From Ceratobasidium sp. AG-K (lineage: Eukaryota > Basidiomycota > Agaricomycetes > Cantharellales > Ceratobasidiaceae), in contig JAWNGF010000001.1 in assembly GCA_037039685.1 (NCBI GenBank), positions 806,001 through 870,000 on the forward strand: a DNA stretch of 64,000 nt, given 5' to 3'. Below the pieces are notes generated by a model. The model did no database searches. It had not been told where the DNA came from and saw only the letters and a program-made list of their open reading frames with translations. Of the stretch, positions 53,308 to 64,000 are shown piece by piece (position 1 is the first letter of the stretch; each line of letters begins with the position of its first letter). The translations under genes were made by a program, and so were the position numbers.

Positions 53308-54485
53308 TTGTAAATTGTTCTTACTTGGCTGTAGCCATTCACATCGCCCCAAACTGGCTTCCTATTGCTTTCATCAGTTGCACATTGTCCAAGCCATCAA
53401 CAGGCACATTCCAAGGCCCATCCTCAGCAGCCAAGCTAGCCCCCTTCTCCACCCCATCTTTGCCAAGCACGTCATCTGCTTCAGGCATCTCTAAGGAGTG
53501 CAAATCAGCCACAGGACAATTGGTTTCCACCTCAGGAACAAGGGAGAACTCTCCAGCACCAGCTATACAATGTTCTCAATGCCCACAAAGCAAAAGTACC
53601 TCAGGAGGCATGCACCTGCTCATGGACAAAGATCAGAGAAAACTAGAGCACATCTACAGCACAATTTACAACCAATCAATCCAAGAACCCATCAAAATTT
53701 CCCAAATGATGGAAAACTGAACACAAACACTCTTGAAACGCATCCAGGAGCTGGAAGACACCCTAAAAGCACACATAGAACAGGAGGTTGACCAGGCCAT
53801 CAACCATGCAATCAGTACAGAGGCCCCCAAGCCAGCAATGCCCCCCAGGACAGGAGGAATCTCCTACATCTCAGCAGAGGACACCCCCAGGCCCTCTCAG
53901 GCAATTTGGAGCTCCACTACCTGAGCTTACCAAGTCCCCATGCGTTTTGGGTCAGAATATCCCTCAGGAAGCATCCCTCATTGCCCAACCATCAAAAGTG
54001 AATCCCCTGTGCAGTTGCAAGCATCTGAATTCCCCTCTTCCTCCACCATTTGCTTTGTGAACACCCAAAGCAACCCTGAACCCTCTGCCATTCATATTGG
54101 ACAGGGAAAAGGAAAGAACAAGGCTCTGGAGGACGACAATCAACCAATCTGCTCTCTTGGCTCCTTTGAGGAGACCCCAGATCCCAATCCTGCTCCAGAC
54201 CCACATCAGCCAGGGTTCTCAGCCATGAGACACTCTCCAGAAGCCCAGGAGAAGCATGAGGCCATGGAAATGATGGGAGAGGCTCTGGGGCACTCATTAA
54301 CTGCTCCTTGGAGCACTTTGATCAGTGGATTAAGCCAGACCCCTGTGCTTCTATCCCAAAATCCAAGATCCCCAACCCTGAGAAGTATGATGACAAGAAG
54401 GGCCCTGGAGCAAAATCATATATGTTGGAATGCAATGCCCATTTCCTTGCCAACTGGTCTTCCTTTCCTTCTAATCATTCCAAGA
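53308..54485 (+). pseudogene. Gypsy-F gag
   Basis: Gag with GGMHLLMDKDQRKLEHIYS, a TGA near 53720, coiled coil RIQELEDTLKAHIEQEVDQ, GGISYISAEDTPRPSQAI, GQGKGKNKALEDDNQPI and NPAPDPHQPGFSAM, then the capsid start in a shifted frame. It stops at SNHSKIT, fused to RT by deletion. Confidence 0.85.
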
Positions 54486-57312
54486 TCACCTGGAGGCACC
54501 CCTGTGATGTTTGTTCCCAAGGGACTTGATGACCTGAGACTGGTGACTGATTATTGTCACCGGAACAACACTATCAAAGATTGCTACCCCCTGCCAGGCC
54601 AAGAAGACCTGCTGTAGAAACTCAAGCATGCCAAGATATTTACTAAGCTGGATCTGTGCCTTGGATACAACAATGTGCAAATCAAAGAAGGAGATGAGTG
54701 GAAAACAGCTTTCAGAACGAAATATGGCGTATTTGAGCACCTGGTTATGACCTGTGGTCTTTGCAACACTCCTGCTGCCTTCCAACATTTCATGACAACA
54801 TTGTCCATAACCTGCTGGACATCACTGTGATTGTTTCCCTTGATGACATCCCAACCTTCTCTAATTGCATTGCTGAGCATGAGGAACATGTCAAAGATGT
54901 GCTTAAGTGACTCAGGGACAATCAGCTGTTCTGCAATCCTTCCAAATGCCACTTACTTATCACATCAGTCAACTATATTGGGCTAGTAATCACCCCTGAG
55001 GGCATCTCATTGGAGAAAGGCAAGGTTCAAGCAGTCAAAGAGTGGCCAATTCCCCTCACTGTGAAACAAGTTCAAGCATACCTGGGCTTTGCAAATATCT
55101 ATTACTGTTTTGTTCCTGATTTTAGCTGCTTAGTGTACCCCCAGCGCAATCTCACCACACATGAGGTTGCCAACCAATGGACTAGGACTGAGCAGTGTTC
55201 ATTTGATGCCATCAAGGAAGCAATTTGCATGGAACCCACACTAGCACATCCCAATGAGAAGCTGCCTTATTTCTTGGAGCCAGATGCTTCTGGAACTAAC
55301 CTGGGTGCTGTGTTGTGAAAGAGACAGGATGATGGACATGTGCACCCTGTTGCCTTCATGCCTGCAAGCTTCTCCCCTGCAGAGCTCAACTATGACACCC
55401 ATGACAAGGAGCTACTAGCAATTATTTGGTCCATTGAGCACTGGTGCATTTTCCTGGAAGGAACTGAGCATCTATCACTGCATTTACTGATCATAAGAAC
55501 TTGGAGTACTGGAAAACAGCTAGGACATTCAATAGGCACCATGCACACTGGGGCCTGCTTCTTGCAGCCAACAACTTTTTCTTTGCTTACAGACCAGCAA
55601 AACACTCCCAGAAACCAGATACTTTGTCCAGGTATGCAGATTACACAGCAGAAGGACCACATCCTCAACTGATGCTCAAGCAGGACCAATTTTCTGGCAT
55701 CTCTGCTATGATCAGTGCTTCCTTTCTGGAGAAACTCAAGGAAGCACTGCTTGACAACCCTAGCCTTGACACAGTGATATTAGCTGCATCTGAACCTTGC
55801 AAATTGCCACATTCCATTGTTCAGAAGTTCAAGCATTACACTCTAAGCAAAGGGGTTTTGTTCTACCAAGGCAAGATTGTTGTTCCAGATGAACCTGAGC
55901 TCAAACAGGAGTTATTATCTCAGTTCCACAATACTCTAGCTGCTGGTCACCAGGGACACACAAGAAGTCCAGAGCTGATATCTAGGCACTACTGCTGGCC
56001 AGCCATGAAGTTTGCAGTCAATTGCTATGTGGACTCTTGTGAAATCTGCCAAAGGAGTAAAGGGACTGAAAAGCATGCTCCCTGCAGCTGCTACCAAATC
56101 CAGCTGGCCCTTGGGAGGATATCTCCTATGATTTCACTGTCAAACTTCCCAAGAGCAAGGACTTTGATAGCACCCTTGTTGTTGTTGACCACTTATCAAA
56201 CATGGTGCATTTCATCCCCTGCAAAGAATCATCAACAGCACAAGACATGGCAGATCTCTTCCTCAAGAATGTTTGGCATCTCCATGGCACCCCTAAGTGA
56301 ACAGTTTCGGATAGACACCCAACATTCAACAGCAAATTCCTCAGGGCCCTGTACAAGGCACAGCAACTTGACCCTGCATTTTCCACTGCTTACCATCCAC
56401 AAGCTGACTGCCAAATCAAGCAATTGAACCAATGGTGTGAGGCATATTTGCATGCGTTCATCAACCACAGGCAAACAGATTTGGTGGATTTGCTACCTCT
56501 TGCTGAGTTCTGTCACAATAACTCTGAGAGTGAAACCAGTGGATTATCTCCCTTTGAGCTTGCATATGGCCACTCTCCTGCAATTTCACCAAGCCTAAAA
56601 CCCACTGGAATGCCAGTTGCTGATGACAGGGCTACAGAGCTCAGGGCTGCAATTGAGGAGGTCCAGGCAACACTGACAGGGACTCAGGAATGCTACAAAG
56701 CAACAGATCACAGAGTTTCTCTGCCAGAATTTGAACTTGGAGATAAGGTTTGGTTGCTAGGCACGCACATCAAGTCCCAAGGTCCCAACAAGAAGCTGGA
56801 TTGCAAGCAATATGGTCCCTTCCCTGTTCTGGAACGCATAGGCTCCCAAGCTTACTGCTTACAGCTACCTGAGATGATGAAGATCCATGATGTTTTCCAT
56901 GTTGCTCTGCTCTCTGAAGTAAAGCAGGACACTGATTTCAAGTGCACCTTCCAACAACCACCCCCTGTGATTGCAGAAGATGGAGAGGAAGTCTATGAGG
57001 TGCACAAACTGATTGATTGGAAGCTGGAAGATAGCATCTGGAAGTACAGGGTCTGTTGGCAAGGCTATGGGCTGCTTGACAACACTTTTGACCCTGCTTC
57101 TGATCTGGTGCACTTGGAGGACAAATTATGGGGCTTCCATGCAAACTTCCCTGATGCCCTACAGCCAGATGACCCAGTCCCATGCCTCCTGTCTATGGAT
57201 AAAAAGGCAGCCAGCAAACACAGGTCCAACACCTCCAAAACCTGCATTCTTGCATCTCTTGCCTCTCTCAAGCTCTCCAAACTCTCTAAACACACCTACA
57301 CTGCTGTCCATC
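54486..57312 (+). pseudogene. Gypsy-F pol: RT, RNase H, integrase, chromodomain
   Basis: RT begins GGTPVMFVPKGLDDLRLV. The active-site box reads VSLDDIPTFS (54833 onward): both Asp kept, Tyr changed to Ser. TGA at 54908-54910 after the LK pair. RNase H: EPDASGTNLGAVL, then a TGA. Integrase: GHQGHTRSPELISRHYCWPA, VDSCEICQRSKG, VSDRHPTFN, and YHPQADCQIKQLNQW, where the catalytic Glu of QTE is Lys. LPLAEFCHNNSESETSGLSP and KVWLLGTHIKSQGPNKKL follow. The chromodomain reads VYEVHKLIDWKLEDS, IWKYRVCWQGYG, LLDNTFDPASDL, in a frame open from 56424 to 57407. Confidence 0.9.
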
Positions 57313-57990
57313 ATGTCCATTCATCACGCCCAAAACAACACCCCCTACCACAGCTGGGGCAGTCTGGACACCTATCTCCACTACATGCCAGAGGGCTTCA
57401 AGAGTGAACTGGACTCAGGCATCCCCTATCTGCACTTTGTGCTCATCCCTCATGGTCCCATGCATGCATGCTTGTGCAAGGGGCCAAACATATTCTACCA
57501 TGTGCGCTATGGCTACCTGTGCTATTGCGGCCTCAGCAGAAGAAACAACATGGTTGCATGCATGCTTGTGCCCACTTCCCTGCATGGCACCTGTGCTACC
57601 TCAGCAGCAACATTCCCACTTCCCTGCATGGCAGTCACTTCTATTGCTGGCACCATTTTATTGCACACAATTTGTGTGAGTTCCACAAGGTCATTGCTTG
57701 GCATTGCTGTGAAAACTGCCCACTGGAAGTCAAAGTATCCTTATCCAAGGATATAGACCACTTTTACATTGGAAACAACCAGGAATTGCACGTTTCTCTC
57801 AAACAACTCATGCTCAGAGACAACCCAGAGCCCAAACCACCCCTGCTCTAGTACCAAGAGCCTGAACTGCCTCCAGAGGAGCCTGTGGCTAGTTGTGGCG
57901 CCTCCTGTTGCTTCTGATTGGGGCAGCAATTTCCAAGTGGGCTGGGGCCAATGCCAATGGTCCAGTGACACTGCCAATGGCCAATTTTAG
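57313..57990 (+). pseudogene. Gypsy-F ORF3 with internal insertion
   Basis: Conserved ATG at 57313 and TAG at 57988-57990. Reads MSIHHAQNNTPYHSWGSLDT, YLHYMPEGFKSELDSGI, YHVRYGYLCY, then about 60 extra bases near 57530-57600, then NIPTSLHGSHFYCWHHFIAH and CPLEVKVSLSKDIDHFYIG. The codon after the conserved SLK is CAA where Gypsy-A and Gypsy-E have TGA. A TAG occurs at about 57849. Confidence 0.7.
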
Positions 57991-58000
57991 GGGTGGGCAA

Positions 58001-58288
58001 TGTCATGAGCCATGCTCCTGCCAATGGTCTATGTGTTGTGCTATAATGCTTTGTGTGCTGTTGTCCCTCTTTGTTGTGTTTATCTTCTGCCATGTACTTT
58101 CTTTTGATTGTTGCTCCTTTGTTGTGACTTCCCTTGCTTAGTTGCTTGCACACATTGCTGATTGGCATGTTGCATCCTTTCCCCAATTTGCTACACTGCT
58201 TTCTTCTTCTGATGTTCTTATCCTGCTGCTTTTGGGCTTGTTATGATTTCCCCATGTAGGTAGATAGTTCTTCTTTTGTTTGCTTGTC
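58001..58288 (+). repeat. Gypsy-F 3' LTR, truncated
   Basis: Starts TGTCATGAGCC after the purine run GGGGTGGGCAA. It breaks off in the TTTGCTTG stretch just before the TATA box, losing the R and U5 parts. Confidence 0.88.
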
Positions 58289-58339
58289 AATGCACAGCCA
58301 CAATGTCCACAGTCAATTGACCAATCAGAGATTTGGGAT

Positions 58340-58445
58340 CTGCTACATCTCAGCTACATGCTGCTACATACCACTACATTTTGCTACATCTTGATACATA
58401 TTGCTAAGTTCCAGAGGAACCTGCTACATTATAGATACATTGTGC
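58340..58445. repeat. Degenerate GCTACAT-type repeat
   Basis: About eight imperfect copies of a G-C-T-A-C-A-T-like 7-mer (some GATACAT or ACTACAT) at irregular spacing of roughly 8 to 17 bases, directly beyond the truncated 3' LTR of Gypsy-F. I know no function for it. Confidence 0.55.
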
Positions 58446-59329
58446 CCTCTATTTGAGTAAAGTTAACATACTAATTGGTGACCAGCAGCCTCAAGGTAAA
58501 GAATGTCCACATCAGGTGAGCAACCAAACTACCACTTGGGGACAAACTGGCAATCACAAGCAGACCTTGGCTGTACCCCAACACATTGGGCCAATCTGTA
58601 TTGTTTCTACCTCTCAATATTATAGCTGGCCGTTAGTGGCATCAGTTAAATGAACCACCATCTAAATCTACCCAAGAACTTTATCTACCTACCTACTTGG
58701 AATGTCTTGGTGTTTAGTTCAGTCCAAAATGCTATCCATGGAACTCTCCAAACCACTTGACTAGAATAGTTATTACATTTACTCTATAAAACCTAATATT
58801 TCAATTGCCCTCAGCTTGGCTTACCTCTGAGGGTCTAGCCATTTCTACTTTGGGTGGAAGCAATGGCAGCATTCATATCACATTTTTTGGACATTGACCT
58901 GAGGCAGATTACCATAGCAGCACCAATCATCTACTTTTGAGGTTCAAGCCCACCAGTAACTAAGTATATAATCACATGGATTTTGCAAGACAGCTGTCCT
59001 GCTCAATGTATCATGTATTTTACTTGCACCTGAGATTTTGTACCCTAGACATCAAGTGTGTGGGGTCAAAGTATCTAGGTCACATGTCAAGTCAACTTTA
59101 ATGTTAGTGCCATTTGAGCACATTTCAGTTGTTGTACAGGTTTCCAAGTCAAAAGTAAGACAGTGCTGGGTAGCTAGAAATAAATTAGGAGAGTGGGATC
59201 ATGTAGCATTATCATACACCATATCCTCTTCCAAAGGTACATTGTCCTCAACTCTGGTTTCATTGGCAGAGTTGTGCTCTCTGTCTGCTGTCAATAAAAC
59301 AGTGTGGCTCTCATGAAGAGGTATCTAAG
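58446..59329. other. No recognisable gene
   Basis: Short plus frames at 58453-58653 and 59038-59316 have no recognisable domains. The right end meets the 3' end of the minus-strand coiled-coil family pseudogene. Confidence 0.4.
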
Positions 59330-61827
59330 CAATTCCAGAAAGTATGGTGCCAGCCTTTGCCTCTTTATTGCTTCATACATCTTGACTTGACTTTGCTGGT
59401 ACTGTGTTACTGGTATACCTTAGTTTATCAATCTGACAATCTAGTATCTTGTGCAACAGCTTGAGAAGGCCTTCTCAAGTTGGGGACTCCATCAAGTAAA
59501 TTCCAGAAACTCATTTGTTGCATATTCCTTGGGCAGATGCCTGTTTAGCTTTCTTGGCTCAGCCTTCATGACCTCTAATCTCCTACCCTTCATTTTGCTC
59601 CATTTGAACAGCTGGCTTGGTTCCACTAGCATCAATCTCATGTGCTTTCTGTACTACAAAACAAAGCTTGTCCTTTGAGAACTTTGCTGCAACAAATTGT
59701 GCATTGCTGTTTTGCTTGTGTAAGACTTTTGTGTTCTGCTGATTGTCAGTGATGGCGGGTGCATGGCATTTCATCTGGCAACTCTGCCCAAGAAGACCTT
59801 CCATGCCATCATTTGTAGGAGAATTGAAGACACTTGCACACTATTCCATTGTTGAGTTGGCAATGAGCCTGCCAGCAGCAAACTCAGTTGTGAACCACTC
59901 CCATGTAGCTAATGCACCCGCAAAGAATGCAATAAGTGCTTCTTCAAGATGCAGGAGCATTCCTGCAATGCTAAGAATACAGTACCTAATATTGGGTTGG
60001 TCTCAGATGTGCCCATTGAGTGCCCTGGTCACTCCAGATGCATTTTCTCCAAGCAAGAGTGCAGGATTGGCAATGATGTTCTTAGGGAGTTGCTAGACCT
60101 GCTTCTGTAAATTGCATAGGCCAACAGCTCACTCTAAAGTTGAGCAGACCTGGGCCACATATGGATGCCCTACAGCCTGTGCATATAAAGACAGGGTTGC
60201 AAGCTCAGTAATGGTTTCAGTGTGGGGCAGACTGTCAAAGGCATTGGATTCAATGTTTGCAAATTCCTGCTTCCCCTTCACATCACAAGCATCCTCCAGG
60301 AAAGCTAAATAGATATCCATATTGACAAGGAGCTTGGTTGCAGTACTGCAGTGTGACCCATAGTGTGTGTTGCTAGTGTCTGGGAAGTATGCTGAGTATC
60401 CACATTGCTCCTTTTTCATGTGATATATCATCCTAGACTGTACCTGATTCCATCACTTGCCTGGAACTTGAATCTGGCTGTGTTGTGGTATCCTTTTTTC
60501 TCATCCCAGTTCTTGAATAAAGCACCCAGGAGGCCAGTAAGCTTCACAGCCCCTCAGGCCTCATTGTCAGTCAGTGCACTACTGGTACTTGTTGGACTCA
60601 GAGCCCCAGTCATTGGTTTGGTGGTTGGTCTGGCTTGATATTTACTCAGGAGAGGTATTGGAGGGATTATGCCCTTTGTTCCCCATAACTTAGACATGCT
60701 TGCAACACCACCTTTGACAGCATTAAGTTCTTTGTTCATGCAACAGCCTGTCCAAGCAAAGAAACTCATGTCTTGTCTCTCCAAACCCATGAGCAGGTCA
60801 ATTGCTTTGTCACCTGCAGCTAGTACTTACTTGTGCCATACTGAGCAAACCATGTTACTCTGCTCATTTGGGGTCTTCCAGTTGAATTTTTTATCATTAG
60901 CCAGTACTTCATCAAGGCACTTAGGGAGTTTCTGAGTGGATTGGTTGGGTGACATATCTCTTATTAGTCTGGCTGCACCCAGCAGCTCTTGATTGGACCC
61001 CATTGTCCAGGTAAGAACAAGCTCAACTAGGTGTTTCTGATCAGAGGTGTGAACCATGGATATACCATGCATTTTTGCCACAAAATTACAGGAGGACAGC
61101 TCAGGATTGCTATCCAAGAAACACTTGTTCAGCAACTGAAAACACACATTGATTTGGTGAGCTAATCAATCAAGTTGTGCTTGAGCAATACAACCTGCAG
61201 CCTTGTGCATGCCTAGTATTTGTAGGACCAATTGCTCTGTTGGTGGTGGGACCTCAGTGATTGCTGGGCTGTCAATTTCCCAACTAAAAGTCTGAATGGG
61301 TATGTGTATTCCATCAGCCTCATGTTGCTGGTTTTTGATACTGGTTCCATTGCCACAGAAAGAAAGAACTTAAACAGGATTTTATAACGTATGCTCAGGG
61401 TTCTTGGAGCACTTACATTCTGCTTCATTGAACTTGTAGGCTAGTTGAATTTTGGCCTCAATCAAGCCTTCCAATAGAACTCACAAAACACTTCATGGGC
61501 TGAATGTATTGGTGATAGTCAGGTTGAATGCAGCTGCCACATTGGTGATTACACTTGTAACATGTTTGGTCCCAATATGATCATTGGCTGTAAGCTGGCA
61601 AATGAGATTCCAGATTGCAGGACAAACCACCCCTGTGCTATCCTTCATGGTTTCCTTCCTTGGGCAACACTTGGCATCTGTAGTAGCTAGACTTGCCCAT
61701 ACCAGTAGGTCTTTTTGATGTGCACAGCTGGCTTTCCTGCACATAGCATTGTTACAAAGCTGGGGTTGCTGTTTCTGCACCTTAACCACATGAGATTTGC
61801 ATTCAGTCTGCCACAAAGCATGTTTGT

Positions 61828-62722
61828 TGTGCCTGCAGCCCCTCCAACAGACTAGGTCTCCCTTTGTGGTGTTTCCCTTTGTCCTGTTTCTTTTGTTTTT
61901 GCACAGTCTCATGCTGCTTCTGTTTTTCTTTTTGTCTTGTGACTTTCTTTCTTGGCAAGTCATATTCCTTTATAGGATATGACTCATAGAGTGCTCAGAT
62001 TGGCTATGCTGCTTGACTCTTTTCTCTTGGCATGAGTATGACTCATGTGTTTCTGAATATATATTGAGGCAACAACAAGCATGGTACCTCCATCTTGTTT
62101 TGCCTTGTCATTTTCTGCAACAAACAGTTCCTCACTGGGTTTGCCTCAGAGTCACCTTGGATCCTCAGTCTCACAACCTTCTCTGTTTCTCTTTGTTTGC
62201 CCTTGTGTTTGGTCTCATTGTGCTTGCCTTGCCCTTGTATGCACCCTGTATGTAAGCCACAACTGCAGGACACACCTGCCTGGCCTGTTTCCTTGTCTCC
62301 TCAGTCTCCTTGGACTTATCCCATCTCCTTTGTTCTGCCCTTGCTTCTTTGTGACTCTTGCTTTCTCTCCTTTTGTTGCAACTTTCTATTGTACATAGCC
62401 ACAGTAGTTAGTATATATACCAGTGACACAAGTCTCATGGAGACAAGACTTGTTCTCTTGTTGTTTTCCCCATTGACTCAAGTAACTGCTTAGCTTAGGC
62501 CTAAGAGCCATTCACTGACCTTTGTTGTTGTTCCAACCACTGTCCTCACCCCCTGATTGACCCTTGGCCTCATCAGTTCTGACTAGGGTTGTGACACTCT
62601 GGCCTTAGTGCCATTCACAGTCTACTGTTCACAACTCTTCAGGTGCTAACTCACTCTAAGCCTTAACTTGTGCACATACAGTTATAGTCAATTGACAACC
62701 ATCATAGTGTTGGGTTGCAACA
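61828..62722 (+). mobile_element. LTR-3-like relic splitting the coiled-coil pseudogene
   Basis: Homologous to 50275-50767 (shared GCCCCTCCAA start region, GAATATATATTGAGGC, and TGTTGGGTTGCAACA end). It separates the N-terminal coiled coil from the rest of the minus-strand gene. It is longer than its relative because LTR-4 is inserted at 62169-62596. Flanks TTTGT and ACGTT do not form a clear duplication. Confidence 0.75.
62169..62596 (+). mobile_element. Solo LTR-4 nested in the LTR-3-like relic
   Basis: 428 bp, start TCTCACAACC and end GGTTGTGACA (terminal inverted repeat with one mismatch). Flanks CTCAG (62164-62168) and CTCTG (62597-62601) are a one-mismatch duplication. TATA-like TTAGTATATATACCAG. 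The homologous copy at 50275-50767 lacks the insertion, which defines both ends. Confidence 0.82.
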
Positions 62723-63269
62723 ACGTTCAATTTGTGAGGTTTTCTTAATGCTCAACAAGAGTTGAGTGGCCTCTGTGATCTCATACCTCAGTTAGTCTGC
62801 TTGTAGGGAAGTCATTTTGAGCTCCAAAGATGAAAGAGCACTTTTTGTTGCATATAGGCTTGCTCCTGTGTTCTTCAAGGCCCTCTTCATAGATTGATGC
62901 CCAAGGTGAATCTTCTGAAGCATCTGCTTTGTGATCAGAGCACATTGCTTTGTGCTTTTCTCCTGCTGATTGGCATTTTTTACCTTAGTCTGTAGCTTCT
63001 TGAGCTTTTGTGAATGGGACATGAGCTTGGGCCTGGATTCTAATGTTGCAACTGCAATAGTGCTGGCAAAAATAGGTATCCAACAGGTTTTCCAATTCAG
63101 AGCACCTTGGGAAGAAATCTGTAGCTGCTGGGCAGCAGTGTGACCACATTTGAGGTGTATTCTTCTCCTGATTTGACAATTAGGTAGCAAAAGTTATAGA
63201 TAAGAAGCTCAATTGCAATGTACAAGAGCTTAAGGAAGAGTGATGTTTTAAGATAGATATATGGATTTG

Positions 63270-63548
63270 GCAAGTCCTACGGAAATGAGGTCAAGCTGTG
63301 TTGTTTACAGGCTTGCACTCCTAGCCTATATAAATGAGAGTGCACTGCCCTGTATCAACAGAGGCAACATGGGAAATCCTTATCTATATCAAACACATGA
63401 TCCAATTCAATATGACTTGGCATATGAGAAGCACCACACATTGCCAAAGGAAAGACAAATACATCACATGATCTGGACAGGACAATTGTACTAAAAAAGG
63501 AAGGTGTTTCGGAAAAAAGATATAAAATCGGAATAAATGTTCTGAGAT
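63270..63548 (+). repeat. Diverged partial LTR-2 copy
   Basis: Shares with LTR-2 the CAAGTCCT and GAGGTCAAGC blocks, CTATATAAATGAG, AAAGACAAATACATCACATG, the AAAAAAGGAA and TTCGGAAAAAAGATATAAAA stretch and the TCTGAG near the end. Both LTR termini are lost or unrecognisable. Confidence 0.72.
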
Positions 63549-64000
63549 AACAATTCTTGTTGTATAGGACATCCTTGGATACACAGAGTAAAGGAAGCAG
63601 ACCAGGTGATTGTCACAAGGCAAAAATCCAATGATGATCAGCTGCAATCCTCTTTGGGTAAGCAATGCACCAAGACAAACTTAGGCACCCATTGAATTGT
63701 TCTACTGATTCAAAACTCAGGCAATTTGGACTAAATTGTTCATTAGAACTGGGGCAATAGTTTCAGCTTTCCAAATTTTGATGGTGAGCTGATCTGGGTA
63801 TTTTACAATGGTATGGTTTACATAACTTTGTTACCACATTGTAGATGAGACTTGTTACTGCAGTTGGTACTCAATCCATTCTTGTGGCTTGTGCATGGAT
63901 TCCAAACCCCAGTGCATGCATGTTTTTGCTGGTGGATCATGCTGGCTATTTATTCTTTTGTGGATACCATTTCAGCTCTTACTTGCAATGTACACTATCC
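63549..64000. other. No recognisable gene
   Basis: A 93-codon minus frame (63665-63384) overlaps the LTR-2 relic and has no recognisable domain. Nothing else seen. Confidence 0.4.

Larger units (their letters stand above)
52819..58288 (+). mobile_element. Gypsy-F, gypsy element with gag-RT deletion and truncated 3' LTR
   Basis: 5' LTR 52819-53307, internal region with gag, RT, RNase H, integrase, chromodomain and ORF3, and a 3' LTR from 58001 that stops before the TATA box at about 58288. The zinc knuckle, frameshift site, protease and first part of RT are deleted near 54485, at a shared TCACCT. The right flank is unrelated sequence, so no target duplication can be tested. Confidence 0.88.
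59330..63190 (-). pseudogene. Coiled-coil multicopy Agaricomycete family, pseudogene
   Basis: Minus-strand pieces in the order of a high-copy Agaricomycete ORF family known to me only as hypothetical proteins. N-terminal coiled coil (63190-62792: SHSQKLKKLQTKVKNANQQ). After the LTR-3-like insertion come IWNLICQLTANDHIGTKH and VITNVAAAFNLTITNTFSP (to 61493), then SDQKHLVELVLTWTMGSNQE with LGAARLIRDMSPNQS, DMSFFAWTGCCMNKELNAV, KGGVASMSKLWGTKGIIPP, YSAYFPDTSNTHYGSHCSTA, LATLSLYAQAVGHPYVAQV and the end KAHEIDASG (about 59630). Stops and frameshifts occur between them. Function unknown; repetition in genomes suggests a mobile origin, which is inference. Confidence 0.7.

Overview
The window looks like nuclear DNA of a filamentous basidiomycete, most probably an Agaricomycete. 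The basis is Tf1/sushi-type Ty3/gypsy chromoviruses, a KDZ-class and a MULE-class transposase relic, Tc1/mariner elements, and a coiled-coil ORF family that I know from memory as a high-copy Agaricomycete family. No species is named. I see no host gene I would call intact, and no rRNA, tRNA or CRISPR array. Nearly everything I can recognise is a transposable element, and almost all copies are broken.

Layout. 1-6.9 kb: unrecognised broken minus-strand frames, low-coding sequence and one solo LTR (LTR-2, 4042-4456, 5-bp target duplication). 6.9-18.8 kb: a minus-strand Ty1/copia element (gag, PR, IN, RT) split by a truncated LTR (7849-8241) and by complete Gypsy-A (9232-17789), which itself carries a Tc1/mariner element (10791-12358). 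19.3-27.7 kb: Gypsy-B with three solo LTRs inside it. 27.7-42.5 kb: a minus-strand Gypsy-D cut into four pieces by a solo LTR, by another solo LTR that holds Gypsy-C, and by Gypsy-E, which holds two more solo LTRs. 42.9-49.6 kb: a MULE transposase relic, then a KDZ transposase relic interrupted by a Tc1/mariner element with about 215-bp terminal inverted repeats. 50.2-52.4 kb: LTR-3 relics and a third DDE transposase relic. 52.8-58.3 kb: Gypsy-F. 59.3-63.2 kb: a minus-strand pseudogene of the coiled-coil family, split by an LTR-3-like relic that holds solo LTR-4.

The gypsy copies belong to one family. Reading them against each other gives the most interesting signals: a third, uncharacterised ORF of exactly 204 codons after pol, ending in the polypurine tract; a site after the 5' LTR complementary to the predicted 5' end of the transcript (Tf1-like self-priming); a canonical -1 frameshift heptamer just before the gag stop; and systematic decay of ancestral CpG to TpG in some copies and CpA in others, which explains recurrent stop codons and the loss of the RT catalytic aspartate. 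Target-site duplications let the order of insertion be reconstructed.
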